Shown here one piece after another: positions 1-6,948 of a stretch of 8,803 nt of DNA. The position numbers and the translations under genes are program-made. The notes under the pieces are model-generated. The model did no database searches, was not told the DNA's origin, and was given only the letters and a program-made list of their open reading frames with translations. The first letter of the stretch is position 1. The number at the start of each line of letters is the position of its first letter. Source of the DNA: an uncultured Erythrobacter sp. Lineage in GTDB: Bacteria; Pseudomonadota; Alphaproteobacteria; Sphingomonadales; Sphingomonadaceae. The stretch is from the NCBI GenBank assembly GCA_947258465.1, contig CAMYIQ010000037.1:1-8803 (forward strand). The letters run 5' to 3'.

Positions 1-208
1 CCATCTGCTCCGGCACCATTCCGCATCCGTCATCGGTTACTTCAAGACTGTTCAGCCCGCCTTCGACCAGCTTTACGGCAATGCGCGCGGCCCCGGCGTC
101 GATCGCGTTTTCGACGAGTTCCTTGAGCGCCGATGAAGGGCGTTCGACCACTTCGCCGGCAGCGATGCGATTGACGAGATTTTCGGGCAGGCGGCGTATT
201 TCGGGCAT
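1..208 (-). CDS. mutL: DNA mismatch repair protein MutL, N-terminal fragment (runs off the left edge)
   Basis: Only the first 69 codons are in the window; the gene continues beyond base 1. MutL is the ATP-driven coordinator that links mismatch recognition by MutS to strand removal. The fragment shows the start of the GHKL ATPase domain. Residues 14-26 carry the near-invariant RIAAGEVVERPSS. Residues 30-39 read ELVENAIDAG (ATP-binding motif I, with the Mg-ligand Asn and the catalytic Glu region). Residues 59-64 read DDGCGM (motif II). The start MPEIRRLP at 208 fits the family, where the protein begins only a few residues before this block. The gene is divergent from the mreB operon, sharing a 196-base intergenic region. 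Nothing looks broken in the visible part. The identification is near certain; completeness cannot be judged. Confidence 0.96.
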   Translation of the reverse strand, partial: MPEIRRLPENLVNRIAAGEVVERPSSALKELVENAIDAGAARIAVKLVEGGLNSLEVTDDGCGMVPEQM

Positions 209-404
209 GGGCAACGAAGTGTAACGATGAAGTGTCGCGAATCCGAGATGGCGCGTTCATCTATCCCCCGCAGGAATGACCGAAATTTTTGGCATTTCCA
301 GTGTAATATCGCTAAGGCACCACCACCATTTCCCTCCGGAGAGGTGCGAGCGGGCCGCATCCCCTCTCGCCGGATCACGCGACACAACGGAAAATCGAAT
401 AACA
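209..404. promoter_or_regulatory. Divergent mutL/mreB intergenic region with presumed promoters
   Basis: These 196 bases separate two divergent genes and must hold both promoters if each gene has its own. An AT-richer patch at 283-309 is the best candidate core. It includes TTGGCA (289-294, five of six matches to a -35 box) and TAATAT (304-309), but they are only 9 bases apart, so they cannot be one standard promoter. GCTAAG at 311-316 resembles the Caulobacter-type -10 element at 16 bases from TTGGCA. A direct repeat GAAGTGT occurs at 216-222 and 229-235, just upstream of mutL. The mreB start at 405 has only a weak GGA (389-391) as ribosome-binding site. No exact start site can be assigned by eye. 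Confidence 0.4.
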
Positions 405-1448
405 ATGGGCTTCTGGAACAATCTCTTCAAATTCGGCGTGCAGAATATGGCGATCGACCTGGGGACTGCCAATACGCTGGTTTACGTGCAGGATCAGGGC
501 ATCGTGCTGAACGAGCCGAGCGTGGTCGCGCTCGAGACGATCAACGGCATGAAGCGCGTCAAGGCCGTGGGCGACGATGCCAAAATGATGATGGGCAAGA
601 CGCCCGACAGTATCGAGGCCATCCGCCCGCTGCGCGACGGCGTGATCGCCGATCTCGACGTGGCCGAAGAGATGATCAAGCACTTCATCCGCAAGGTGAA
701 CGGGCGCAAGAGCCTGATGCGCTATCCCGAGATCACCATCTGCGTGCCCTCCGGTTCGACCAGCGTCGAACGCCGCGCGATCCGCGACGCGGCTTCCAAT
801 GCCGGCGCCAGCCAGGTCTATCTGATCCTCGAACCCATGGCCGCTGCGATCGGCGCCGACATGCCGGTGACCGAGCCGGTCGGTTCGATGGTGGTCGATA
901 TCGGCGGAGGCACCACCGAAGTCGCGGTGCTTTCGCTGCGCGGTCTCGCCTACACCACTTCGGTCCGCACCGGCGGCGACAAGATGGACGAAGCGATCGT
1001 GTCCTATGTCCGCCGACATCACAATCTGCTGATCGGCGATAGCACCGCCGAACGCATCAAAAAGGATTTCGGTGTCGCGCGCTCGCCCGAAGACAGCGTC
1101 GGCGAAAGCATCACGATCAAGGGCCGCGACCTTGTGAACGGCGTGCCCAAGGAAATTTCCATCAATCAGGGCCACATCGCCGAAGCGCTGTCCGAACCGA
1201 TCGGCGCGATCGTGGAAGGCGTGCGCATCGCGCTGGAAAACACCGCTCCGGAACTGGCGGCCGACATCGTCGACCAGGGCATTGTGCTCACCGGCGGCGG
1301 CGCGCTGATCGGCGGGCTCGATGAATATCTGCGCGAAGAAACCGGCCTGCCGGTGACGATCGCCGAAGATCCGCTATCCTGCGTGGCGCTCGGCACGGGG
1401 CGCGCGATGGAGGACCCGATCTATCGCGGCGTCCTTATGACAGCTTGA
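405..1448 (+). CDS. mreB: Rod shape-determining protein MreB (actin-like scaffold)
   Basis: MreB is the bacterial actin that forms membrane-bound filaments and steers side-wall peptidoglycan synthesis. The protein is 347 residues, the usual length. The N-terminal MGFWNNLFKF is a likely amphipathic membrane-binding helix. Residues 16-24 (AIDLGTANT) form the first phosphate loop. Residues 163-172 (VVDIGGGTTE) form the second, with Asp165. Residues 293-301 (IVLTGGGAL) form the adenosine-binding segment. I place the start at 405 because family similarity begins exactly at MGFW. The frame is open back to an ATG at 276, but the extra 43 residues (HHHH and Arg/Ser-rich) match nothing expected of MreB. 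It is the first gene of the five-gene elongasome operon, with 14 bases to mreC. Confidence 0.97.
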   Translation: MGFWNNLFKFGVQNMAIDLGTANTLVYVQDQGIVLNEPSVVALETINGMKRVKAVGDDAKMMMGKTPDSIEAIRPLRDGVIADLDVAEEMIKHFIRKVNGRKSLMRYPEITICVPSGSTSVERRAIRDAASNAGASQVYLILEPMAAAIGADMPVTEPVGSMVVDIGGGTTEVAVLSLRGLAYTTSVRTGGDKMDEAIVSYVRRHHNLLIGDSTAERIKKDFGVARSPEDSVGESITIKGRDLVNGVPKEISINQGHIAEALSEPIGAIVEGVRIALENTAPELAADIVDQGIVLTGGGALIGGLDEYLREETGLPVTIAEDPLSCVALGTGRAMEDPIYRGVLMTA

Positions 1449-1462
1449 GAAAGGCATAGGGG

Positions 1463-2353
1463 ATGGCGCCGACAGGCTCACGGCGCTCGGGATATTCTCG
1501 AAGGGCGCAATATAACCTCTTCACCGGCTACGTGATCGCGGGCGTAGGTGCGCTTATCGGCGCCACGCTGCTGGTGCTGTCTTTCTTTCAGCCGCATCTC
1601 TTCGGCGGGCTGCGCGGTGCGGCGCAGGATGGGGTATCTCCGGCGACGGAAACCGCCGCCACCGTGCGCACCGGCTCCAAGGGATTTTGGGACACGATCA
1701 GCGGGTATTACCGGGCCGGCTCGAAGAACGCCGAACTCAAGCGGGAGATGGAGATCGCCCGCATTCGACTGGCCGAAGCCGAGGCGGTGAAGCAGGAAAA
1801 TGCCCGCCTCAAGGGCCTGCTCGACCTTCGGGACGACGAGCGAAAGCCCGTGGTGGTTGCCCGCCTCGTCGGGTCTTCTGCCTCCAGCAGCCGCCGGTTC
1901 GCATATCTCGGTGCGGGCCTGAACGATGGGGTGACCGTCGGAATGCCCGTGCGTTCCCCGCGCGGCGTGGTTGGCCGTATCCTCGAAACCAGCGGCGAAA
2001 GTTCACGCGTTCTGTTGCTCACCGACAGCGAAAGCGTACTTCCGGTGCGGCGCGCAAAGGACGAAGTCGTGGCGTTTGCCGAAGGGCGCGGCGACGGCCT
2101 CCTGCGTATCAGGCTGATCAATCTCGGTATCAACCCGCTTGAGCCCGGAGACGTTTTCGTCACCAGCGGCGCGGGCGGATACTATCCGCCCGGCATTGCA
2201 GTCGCGATCCTGACCGAAACCACCGATGATGGGGGGCTCGCCCGCATCGTCAGCGATCCGGCGGCAACCGATTATGTGAGCGTTGAACCGATTTTCGAAC
2301 CGGAAGCGGCACTGGGCGCCACCACCCCGGTCGAGCGCGAGCTGTCCGAGTGA
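1463..2353 (+). CDS. mreC: Rod shape-determining protein MreC
   Basis: MreC is a bitopic inner-membrane protein whose periplasmic part self-assembles and activates PBP2-RodA. At 296 residues it has the standard layout. There is a short basic cytoplasmic tail (RRSGYSRR), one transmembrane helix at about 20-42, and a coiled coil at about 85-122 rich in Glu/Lys/Leu/Ala. The two-lobed beta domain spans about 128-276, with GAGLNDGVTVGMPV (150-163), VVGRILE (169-175) and the conserved VTSGAGGYYPPGI (233-245). The C-terminal 20 residues are acidic and probably flexible. AAAGG (1450-1454) lies 8 bases before the ATG at 1463 and supports this start. The stop TGA shares its final A with the mreD start, which suggests translational coupling. 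Confidence 0.95.
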   Translation: MAPTGSRRSGYSRRAQYNLFTGYVIAGVGALIGATLLVLSFFQPHLFGGLRGAAQDGVSPATETAATVRTGSKGFWDTISGYYRAGSKNAELKREMEIARIRLAEAEAVKQENARLKGLLDLRDDERKPVVVARLVGSSASSSRRFAYLGAGLNDGVTVGMPVRSPRGVVGRILETSGESSRVLLLTDSESVLPVRRAKDEVVAFAEGRGDGLLRIRLINLGINPLEPGDVFVTSGAGGYYPPGIAVAILTETTDDGGLARIVSDPAATDYVSVEPIFEPEAALGATTPVERELSE

Positions 2354-2904
2354 TGGAGCGCAACGACCCGCGTTCGCGCAGCGACGCGTATGGTAGCCGG
2401 ATAAACCGCTCGCACTCTCCCATCATTGCCAATGCCGTCCCGTGGATCTCGATCGTCATCGGGTCGATCTTGCCGATCTTCGCCATCGCCGCGGCCCTTC
2501 CGATGGTGCCGCCGCTGGGGCTTCTGATGCTGCTTGCCTGGCGGCTGGTGCGTCCCGGCCTGCTGCCTGTATGGGCGGGAATGCCGCTTGGTCTGGTGGA
2601 CGACCTGTATAGCGGTCAGCCGTTCGGGTTCGCCATTTTTACCTGGTCGCTGATCATGATCGCTATCGAACTCATCGAAAGCCGCCTGCCATGGCGGGCC
2701 TTTTGGCAGGATTGGTTCAGTGCCGGTATATTGATACTGGCCTATCTGCTAGCAGGTTGGTTGCTTTCGGGTGGCCAACCCAATGTCCATTCCCTCGTCG
2801 CTCTCGTTCCGCAGCTCGTGTTCACCATCCTTCTCTTCCCGATAGCGGCCCGTATTGTCGCCATGCTCGACCGGTTCCGGCTCCATCGCTGGAAGGCTGT
2901 CTGA
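2353..2904 (+). CDS. mreD: Rod shape-determining membrane protein MreD
   Basis: MreD is a small polytopic inner-membrane partner of MreC in the elongasome; its biochemical role is not firmly known. The 183-residue protein has a basic, polar N-terminus of about 25 residues. Hydrophobic segments follow at about 28-50, 53-75, 92-108, 123-139 and 147-171. The family motif is at 79-91 (LGLVDDLYSGQPF), with the Asp and Gly-x-Pro pattern between the second and third segments. The ATG at 2353 overlaps the mreC stop by one base; a GTG at 2350 in the same frame would add one residue. The stop TGA (2902-2904) shares its last base with the mrdA start. The assignment rests on topology, motif and operon position, and is strong in this context. 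Confidence 0.93.
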   Translation: MERNDPRSRSDAYGSRINRSHSPIIANAVPWISIVIGSILPIFAIAAALPMVPPLGLLMLLAWRLVRPGLLPVWAGMPLGLVDDLYSGQPFGFAIFTWSLIMIAIELIESRLPWRAFWQDWFSAGILILAYLLAGWLLSGGQPNVHSLVALVPQLVFTILLFPIAARIVAMLDRFRLHRWKAV

Positions 2905-4985
2905 TGCGCCTGCGCAAGCGGGGCCGGCCGCGCGAAGTCGTTACTCAGTCAACGCTCGACAATGCCTTCGACCGCCGGACCTTCGTAATCGGAACCGCTA
3001 TGGGCGGTCTCGGTGTGCTGCTGGCGGCGCGCATGGGTTACATCGCCATTGCCGAGAACGAGAAGTACGAGCTGGAAAGCGAAAGCAACCGGGTCAATCT
3101 GTCGCTGATACCCCCTAGGCGAGGATGGATCCTCGACCGGAACGGCGCGCCACTCGCATCGAACCGTGCGGATTTCCGCGTCGACATAATCCCCGAACGC
3201 ACGCCCGATGCCGAGGCGACGATCACCGCGCTCGCCAACATCCTCAATCTCGACGAGAACCAGGCCGCCGATATTCGCAAACGCGTCGACGATGGCCCCG
3301 GCTATCAGCCGGTGGAGATCGCCTCGGGCATCAGCTACGACCAGTTCGCCGCCGTCAGCGTGCGCCTGCCCGACCTGCCGGGCGTCGTACCACAGCGCGG
3401 ATTTTCGCGCCTCTATCCGACCGGCCCCAGCGTCGGGCACCTGATCGGCTATGTCGGAACGGCCAATGCCGAGGAATATGCCGAGCAGGATCGCAACCCG
3501 CTGCTGGTCACACCCGGCTACAAGATCGGCAAGGATGCGCTCGAGAAGCAGTTCGAGCAGGATTTGCGCGGAATCCCCGGGGCCCGGCGGGTGGAGGTCA
3601 CCGCATCGGGTCGCATCGTTCGCGAACTCGAAACCCGGGAGGACATTCAGGGCGATCCGGTCCGCCTGACGATCGACGGGCCATTGCAGGATTACGCCGC
3701 ACGCCGCATCGGTCTGGAAAGCGGATCGGTGGTAGTGATGGACTGCGAGAGCGGCGACCTTTTGTGCATGGCATCCATGCCGAGCTTCGATCCCAACAGT
3801 TTTTCGCAAGGCATCGGCCGGGTCGAATACGCCATGCTGCGCGAGGACGAGCGCGTGCCGCTGCGCAACAAGGTGCTAAAAGGGCTGTATCCGCCCGGGT
3901 CGACTGTCAAGCCGATGCACTGCATGGCCTTCCTCGATGCCGGCGTGAAGCCCGAAGAAACGATCATGTGCAATGGCGGGCGCCGGATCGGCAACCGTTT
4001 CTTCAATTGCTGGAGCAATCACGGCCGGGTCGACATGGCCAAGGCGATCTATCAGAGCTGCGACAGCTATTTCTATCACTTCGCCCAGCAAGTCGGATTC
4101 GCCAAAGTCGCCGAATGGGCGCACAAGATGGGGCTCGGCGAAGAATATCCGCTTCCGGTGCAGAGCCAGTTTTTCGGCACAGTCCCCTCGCCCGAATGGA
4201 AGCAGCGCCGGCATGATAGCGCGTGGCAACCCTACGACACGGTGAACTCGTCGATCGGCCAGGGCTATTACCTCACCAACCCCTTGCAGCTCGCTGTCAT
4301 GAGCGCACGCATGGCGACCGGCTTCAAGGTCATGCCGCGCCTGCGCATGTCGGACAAGCAGCCGCGCTTCGAACATTTCGATTTCAGTCCCGAAGAGATT
4401 GGATACGTCCGTCAGGCGATGAGCGACACGGTCAACGGGCCGGGCACTGCCGGGCGGGCTCGCCTGCCCTTCGAAGACATCAAAATGGCCGGCAAGACGG
4501 GCACCGCGCAGGTGGTCTCGCTCAGTGTCTCGGACGGGCGCAGCGGCCCCTGGAAGTACCGCGACCACGGCCTGTTCGTGTTCTTCGCCCCGTTCGACAG
4601 GCCGAAATATGCCGGTGCGGTGGTGATCGAACATGGTGGCGGTTCGGGTGCCGCCTATCCGATCGCGCGCGATGTGATGACCTTCATGTTCGACCCGGCC
4701 AAAGGCATGCAGGCCTTGCGCGCGCTCGAAGAACAATGGGGCGGCAATGCGCAGCAGCGGCTGAATTCGAAATACCGCGCCTATGCCGCGGCGCAGGGCG
4801 AATCGGTCCCGCCGGTTCCCGCACGCGACGAGGACATTTTCGACCGGGTCGAAGCCGAAGCCCGGCTTGCGGCGCGCCAGCCCGAAGGACTTGCCGAAGA
4901 GTCCAATCCCTCGCGCGTCGACGATCGCACGCCCGAAGAGATCTCGCGCTCATCCGCGGCCGCCAATGCGGAGCCCGAACAATGA
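2904..4985 (+). CDS. mrdA: Penicillin-binding protein 2, elongasome D,D-transpeptidase
   Basis: PBP2 cross-links new peptidoglycan during side-wall elongation and works with RodA. It has 693 residues: a basic cytoplasmic start, one transmembrane helix (about 26-47), and a pedestal/dimerisation domain opening with RGWILDRNG (73-81). The transpeptidase domain carries all three class motifs: S333-T-V-K336 (nucleophile Ser333), S385-C-D387, and K531-T-G-T534. C356, C369, H373 and C386 cluster around the SxD motif and could bind metal. The segment 598-693 is a charged, Ala/Glu/Arg-rich tail, making the protein about 60 residues longer than the E. coli enzyme. The open frame extends back to 2691 inside mreD, but the start at 2904 is preferred: it has GGAAGG at 2891-2896 and overlaps the mreD stop. 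The stop overlaps rodA by four bases. Confidence 0.96.
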   Translation: MRLRKRGRPREVVTQSTLDNAFDRRTFVIGTAMGGLGVLLAARMGYIAIAENEKYELESESNRVNLSLIPPRRGWILDRNGAPLASNRADFRVDIIPERTPDAEATITALANILNLDENQAADIRKRVDDGPGYQPVEIASGISYDQFAAVSVRLPDLPGVVPQRGFSRLYPTGPSVGHLIGYVGTANAEEYAEQDRNPLLVTPGYKIGKDALEKQFEQDLRGIPGARRVEVTASGRIVRELETREDIQGDPVRLTIDGPLQDYAARRIGLESGSVVVMDCESGDLLCMASMPSFDPNSFSQGIGRVEYAMLREDERVPLRNKVLKGLYPPGSTVKPMHCMAFLDAGVKPEETIMCNGGRRIGNRFFNCWSNHGRVDMAKAIYQSCDSYFYHFAQQVGFAKVAEWAHKMGLGEEYPLPVQSQFFGTVPSPEWKQRRHDSAWQPYDTVNSSIGQGYYLTNPLQLAVMSARMATGFKVMPRLRMSDKQPRFEHFDFSPEEIGYVRQAMSDTVNGPGTAGRARLPFEDIKMAGKTGTAQVVSLSVSDGRSGPWKYRDHGLFVFFAPFDRPKYAGAVVIEHGGGSGAAYPIARDVMTFMFDPAKGMQALRALEEQWGGNAQQRLNSKYRAYAAAQGESVPPVPARDEDIFDRVEAEARLAARQPEGLAEESNPSRVDDRTPEEISRSSAAANAEPEQ

Positions 4986-6100
4986 GCGGCATCGTCCCCG
5001 CGCCGATCGCGCGGCAACCGTGGCAGATGCTTTTCCCCTTGTTCGTGCTGATCGCCTTCGGCGCGCTGGTCCTGTTTTCGGCCGCTGCGGGGAGCTGGGA
5101 ACCTTACGCATCGTCGCATGTGATCCGGTTCGGCGTCTTTCTGGTCATGGCCTTTGTGCTCAGCCGGTTTTCCCGCGATCTGGCGATGTTCTTCGCCTTC
5201 CCGATCTATGTGGTCGTGCTCCTGATGCTGGGCGCGGTGGAGGTGATCGGTTTCGTGGGCGGCGGAAGCCAGCGCTGGCTCGACCTCGGTTTCATTCAGT
5301 TGCAACCTTCCGAGGTGATGAAACCCGCCATCGTACTGATGCTGGCGCGATTTTACGCGACGCTTCCAGTCGGGATGGTTCCGACCTGGCGGGCATTGAT
5401 CCCGGCGGGCGCCCTGATCCTGACGCCGGTGGCTCTGGTCCTTCTTCAGCCCGACCTGGGAACATCCCTGGCCATAACCTTCGGCGGCGCCATGGTGATG
5501 TTCGCGGCCGGGCTGCCCTTGCGCTGGTTTCTGGGCGCGGGACTGGCCGCCGCCCTCCTCGCGCCCCTCGCCTTCTTCTTCGGGCTGCAACCCTACCAGC
5601 AGAAGCGGGTCTTTACCTTTCTCGATCCCGAAAGCGACCCGCTGGGCGATGGCTATCACATCACCCAATCGAAGATCGCCATCGGGTCGGGCGGCTTTTC
5701 CGGCAAGGGCTTCAACGAAGGGTCGCAGAGCCATCTCAACTACCTTCCCGAACCTCACACCGATTTCATCTTCGCGACCATGGCCGAAGAATGGGGGTTT
5801 GTCGGCGGGCTCGTCGTATTGGGCGCATTCGCGATGATCCTGGGCTGGGGACTGTCGGTTGCCCGCGCCAGTACCGATCGCTTCGGCAAGCTGTTGGCCT
5901 TTGGAATGACCGCCACGATTTTCTTCTACGTCGCGATCAATCTGATGATGGTAATGGGCCTGGCCCCCGTGGTGGGTATTCCGCTGCCTTTCATGAGCCA
6001 TGGGGGCAGCTCCATGCTGACCAATATGGTGTGTATCGGATCGCTGATGATGGTGAACCGCTGGAACCGGACCGCGCCGCGCTCGGGCTTGCTGCGATAG
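4982..6100 (+). CDS. rodA: Rod shape-determining protein RodA (SEDS peptidoglycan glycosyltransferase)
   Basis: RodA is the SEDS-family membrane glycosyltransferase that polymerises lipid II into glycan strands with its partner PBP2. The 372-residue protein (E. coli RodA is 370) shows about ten hydrophobic segments. Conserved blocks are QPSEVMK (108-114), QPDLGTS (156-162) and the long periplasmic loop at about 229-271, with QSKIAIGSGGFSGKG, LPEPHTDFIF and AEEWG. Asp261 in HTDF aligns with the catalytic Asp262 of E. coli. The C-terminal helix block contains PLPFMSHGGSS, typical of SEDS proteins. The ATG at 4982 overlaps the mrdA stop as ATGA, and GGAG at 4970-4973 gives 8-base spacing. It is the last gene of the operon. 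FtsW is excluded because the neighbour is PBP2, not division genes. Confidence 0.96.
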   Translation: MSGIVPAPIARQPWQMLFPLFVLIAFGALVLFSAAAGSWEPYASSHVIRFGVFLVMAFVLSRFSRDLAMFFAFPIYVVVLLMLGAVEVIGFVGGGSQRWLDLGFIQLQPSEVMKPAIVLMLARFYATLPVGMVPTWRALIPAGALILTPVALVLLQPDLGTSLAITFGGAMVMFAAGLPLRWFLGAGLAAALLAPLAFFFGLQPYQQKRVFTFLDPESDPLGDGYHITQSKIAIGSGGFSGKGFNEGSQSHLNYLPEPHTDFIFATMAEEWGFVGGLVVLGAFAMILGWGLSVARASTDRFGKLLAFGMTATIFFYVAINLMMVMGLAPVVGIPLPFMSHGGSSMLTNMVCIGSLMMVNRWNRTAPRSGLLR

Positions 6101-6115
6101 GCTTCCGGCGAAGCC
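6100..6115 (+). repeat. Short hairpin at the end of rodA
   Basis: GGCTTC (6100-6105) and GAAGCC (6110-6115) pair perfectly around a four-base CGGC loop, starting on the last base of the rodA stop codon. The position suits a 3'-end stabilising or terminator stem for the mre operon. No run of T follows (the next bases are GATACGCCGC), so it is not a classic Rho-independent terminator. Function is inferred. Confidence 0.4.
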
Positions 6116-6162
6116 GATACGCCGCTTTCCGGAACCGCTGCCCATAGCTCTTCGCCATTCCG

Positions 6163-6194
6163 GCGACATCTCACTGCCGCAGGCGCGATGTCGC
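6163..6194. repeat. Inverted repeat GCGACATC / GATGTCGC in the rodA downstream spacer
   Basis: GCGACATC at 6163-6170 is matched exactly in reverse complement by GATGTCGC at 6187-6194, with 16 bases between the arms. It lies about 60 bases after rodA and about 140 bases before the next gene. It could be a transcript stem or a protein-binding site. There is no T tract, and the spacing (24 bases centre to centre) is not diagnostic of a known operator. Confidence 0.35.
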
Positions 6195-6336
6195 ACCGCG
6201 GCCCGGGATAGCTTCGCCGACACGCAAATGTCCCCTGCATGAGGGACTCGATTTTCGTATCCATCCAGCTAATGGCCCGACGAAACGACAAGCGGAAACC
6301 GGGGGGCGGGTCCGCAAACTAGGGACGCACTCACTC

Positions 6337-6669
6337 ATGACCCCCGAGAATCCCCGGCGACGGGCCGGCGACGAACTCGATTCCGAATGCAGCGAACTGG
6401 TCGGCAAGGCTGGCGATGAGGCCCGCGACAGGGTCCTGCTGGAGGTTTGGCACGCCAACCGACAGGGTACGCCGATAACCATCTGGGATCTGCCAAAGGC
6501 AACCGGTCTGCCGCTGAACGCTGCTTTCGCCGCCGCTCGCAGGCTCGAATCCGACCGGCTTCTTGCCATCGGCGACAATCCATCGGACCCTTTCGGCGCA
6601 ACGCTGCGGGTCCGGAAAGCCGCGATGTCAGGCCTGTCAGGACTGCGGACGACCCGATCGAGCATTTAG
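6337..6669 (+). CDS. Small winged-helix-like protein, possible transcriptional regulator
   Basis: This 110-residue soluble protein has no name I can assign. Residues about 28-42 (EARDRVLLEVWHANR) look like a first helix. Residues 46-56 (PITIWDLPKAT) followed by 57-72 (GLPLNAAFAAARRLES) resemble a helix-turn-helix with a recognition helix. Residues 73-92 (DRLLAIGDNPSDPFGATLRV) could be a beta wing, as in MarR-like folds. The ends are polar and Arg/Ser-rich. AGGGA at 6321-6325 is an 11-base-spaced ribosome-binding site for the ATG at 6337. A weak Caulobacter-type -10, GCTAAT (6268-6273), lies upstream. Codon use (GC-rich third positions) agrees with the neighbours. The stop overlaps a stem-loop at 6669. 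DNA binding is inferred from the pattern only; targets are unknown. Confidence 0.72.
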   Translation: MTPENPRRRAGDELDSECSELVGKAGDEARDRVLLEVWHANRQGTPITIWDLPKATGLPLNAAFAAARRLESDRLLAIGDNPSDPFGATLRVRKAAMSGLSGLRTTRSSI

Positions 6670-6692
6670 GGCTTTTCATCTCGAAAAAGCCC
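6669..6692 (+). repeat. Stem-loop between the winged-helix gene and tRNA-Lys
   Basis: GGGCTTTT (6669-6676) pairs perfectly with AAAAGCCC (6685-6692) across an 8-base loop. The first base is the last base of the upstream stop codon, so it is well placed as a transcript end for the winged-helix gene. The usual U tract is lacking on the plus strand, where it is followed by GCTATATG. It also overlaps the presumed tRNA promoter, so the dyad may serve both ends or be partly fortuitous. Confidence 0.45.
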
Positions 6693-6698
6693 GCTATA
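6673..6698 (+). promoter_or_regulatory. Probable promoter of tRNA-Lys
   Basis: GCTATA at 6693-6698 (in context GCTATATG) matches the alphaproteobacterial -10 pattern GCTANA known from Caulobacter housekeeping promoters. TTTTCA at 6673-6678 matches four of six bases of TTGACA at 14 bases, within the spacing described for that promoter class. Transcription would start around 6705 and leave a leader of about 50 bases before the mature tRNA. The -10 is convincing; the -35 is weak. Confidence 0.5.
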
Positions 6699-6721
6699 TG
6701 AGCGCCTCCCGAGTCGGGAAT

Positions 6722-6751
6722 GCCTCGTTCCACGAGGCCGCGGCATGCCGC
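6722..6751 (+). repeat. Two dyads in the tRNA-Lys leader
   Basis: GCCTCG (6722-6727) pairs with CGAGGC (6733-6738) around a 5-base loop. It is followed two bases later by the perfect 12-base palindrome GCGGCATGCCGC (6740-6751). The palindrome ends five bases before the tRNA 5' end, where RNase P must cut. They may be simple leader structure; a regulatory role is unproven. Confidence 0.4.
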
Positions 6752-6756
6752 AGTGT

Positions 6757-6832
<76 letters not shown>

Positions 6833-6948
6833 TTTTTCAATGACTTACAGATGATCGTGTGGTGCAGCCACCTGCGTGGGTTCCAATGGAGTCGCAGGAC
6901 GCCGATAGTTCGAAGCTGCGCCGTCGATCTAGTTTCGGCCTTCCATTC

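Noticed and set aside
289..309. TTGGCA plus TAATAT as a single mreB promoter
   Set aside because: Only 9 bases separate the boxes, far below the 16-18 needed for a standard promoter.
276..404. In-frame 43-residue extension of MreB from an ATG at 276
   Set aside because: The added residues are Arg/Ser/His-rich and unlike MreB, whose conserved start is MGFWNNLFKF; the 347-residue form has the family length.
2691..2903. In-frame 71-residue extension of PBP2 inside mreD
   Set aside because: It lies wholly within mreD in another frame; the start at 2904 has a ribosome-binding site and gives a normal cytoplasmic tail plus transmembrane helix.
4781..6223. Long minus-strand open frame (480 codons) opposite rodA
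   Set aside because: It is a GC-driven shadow of rodA and the end of mrdA; its His/Gln/Arg-rich translation has no domain features and the plus-strand genes are certain.
6171..6665. Minus-strand open frame opposite the winged-helix gene
   Set aside because: Arg/Ser-rich shadow; the plus-strand frame has a ribosome-binding site and a helix-turn-helix-like pattern.
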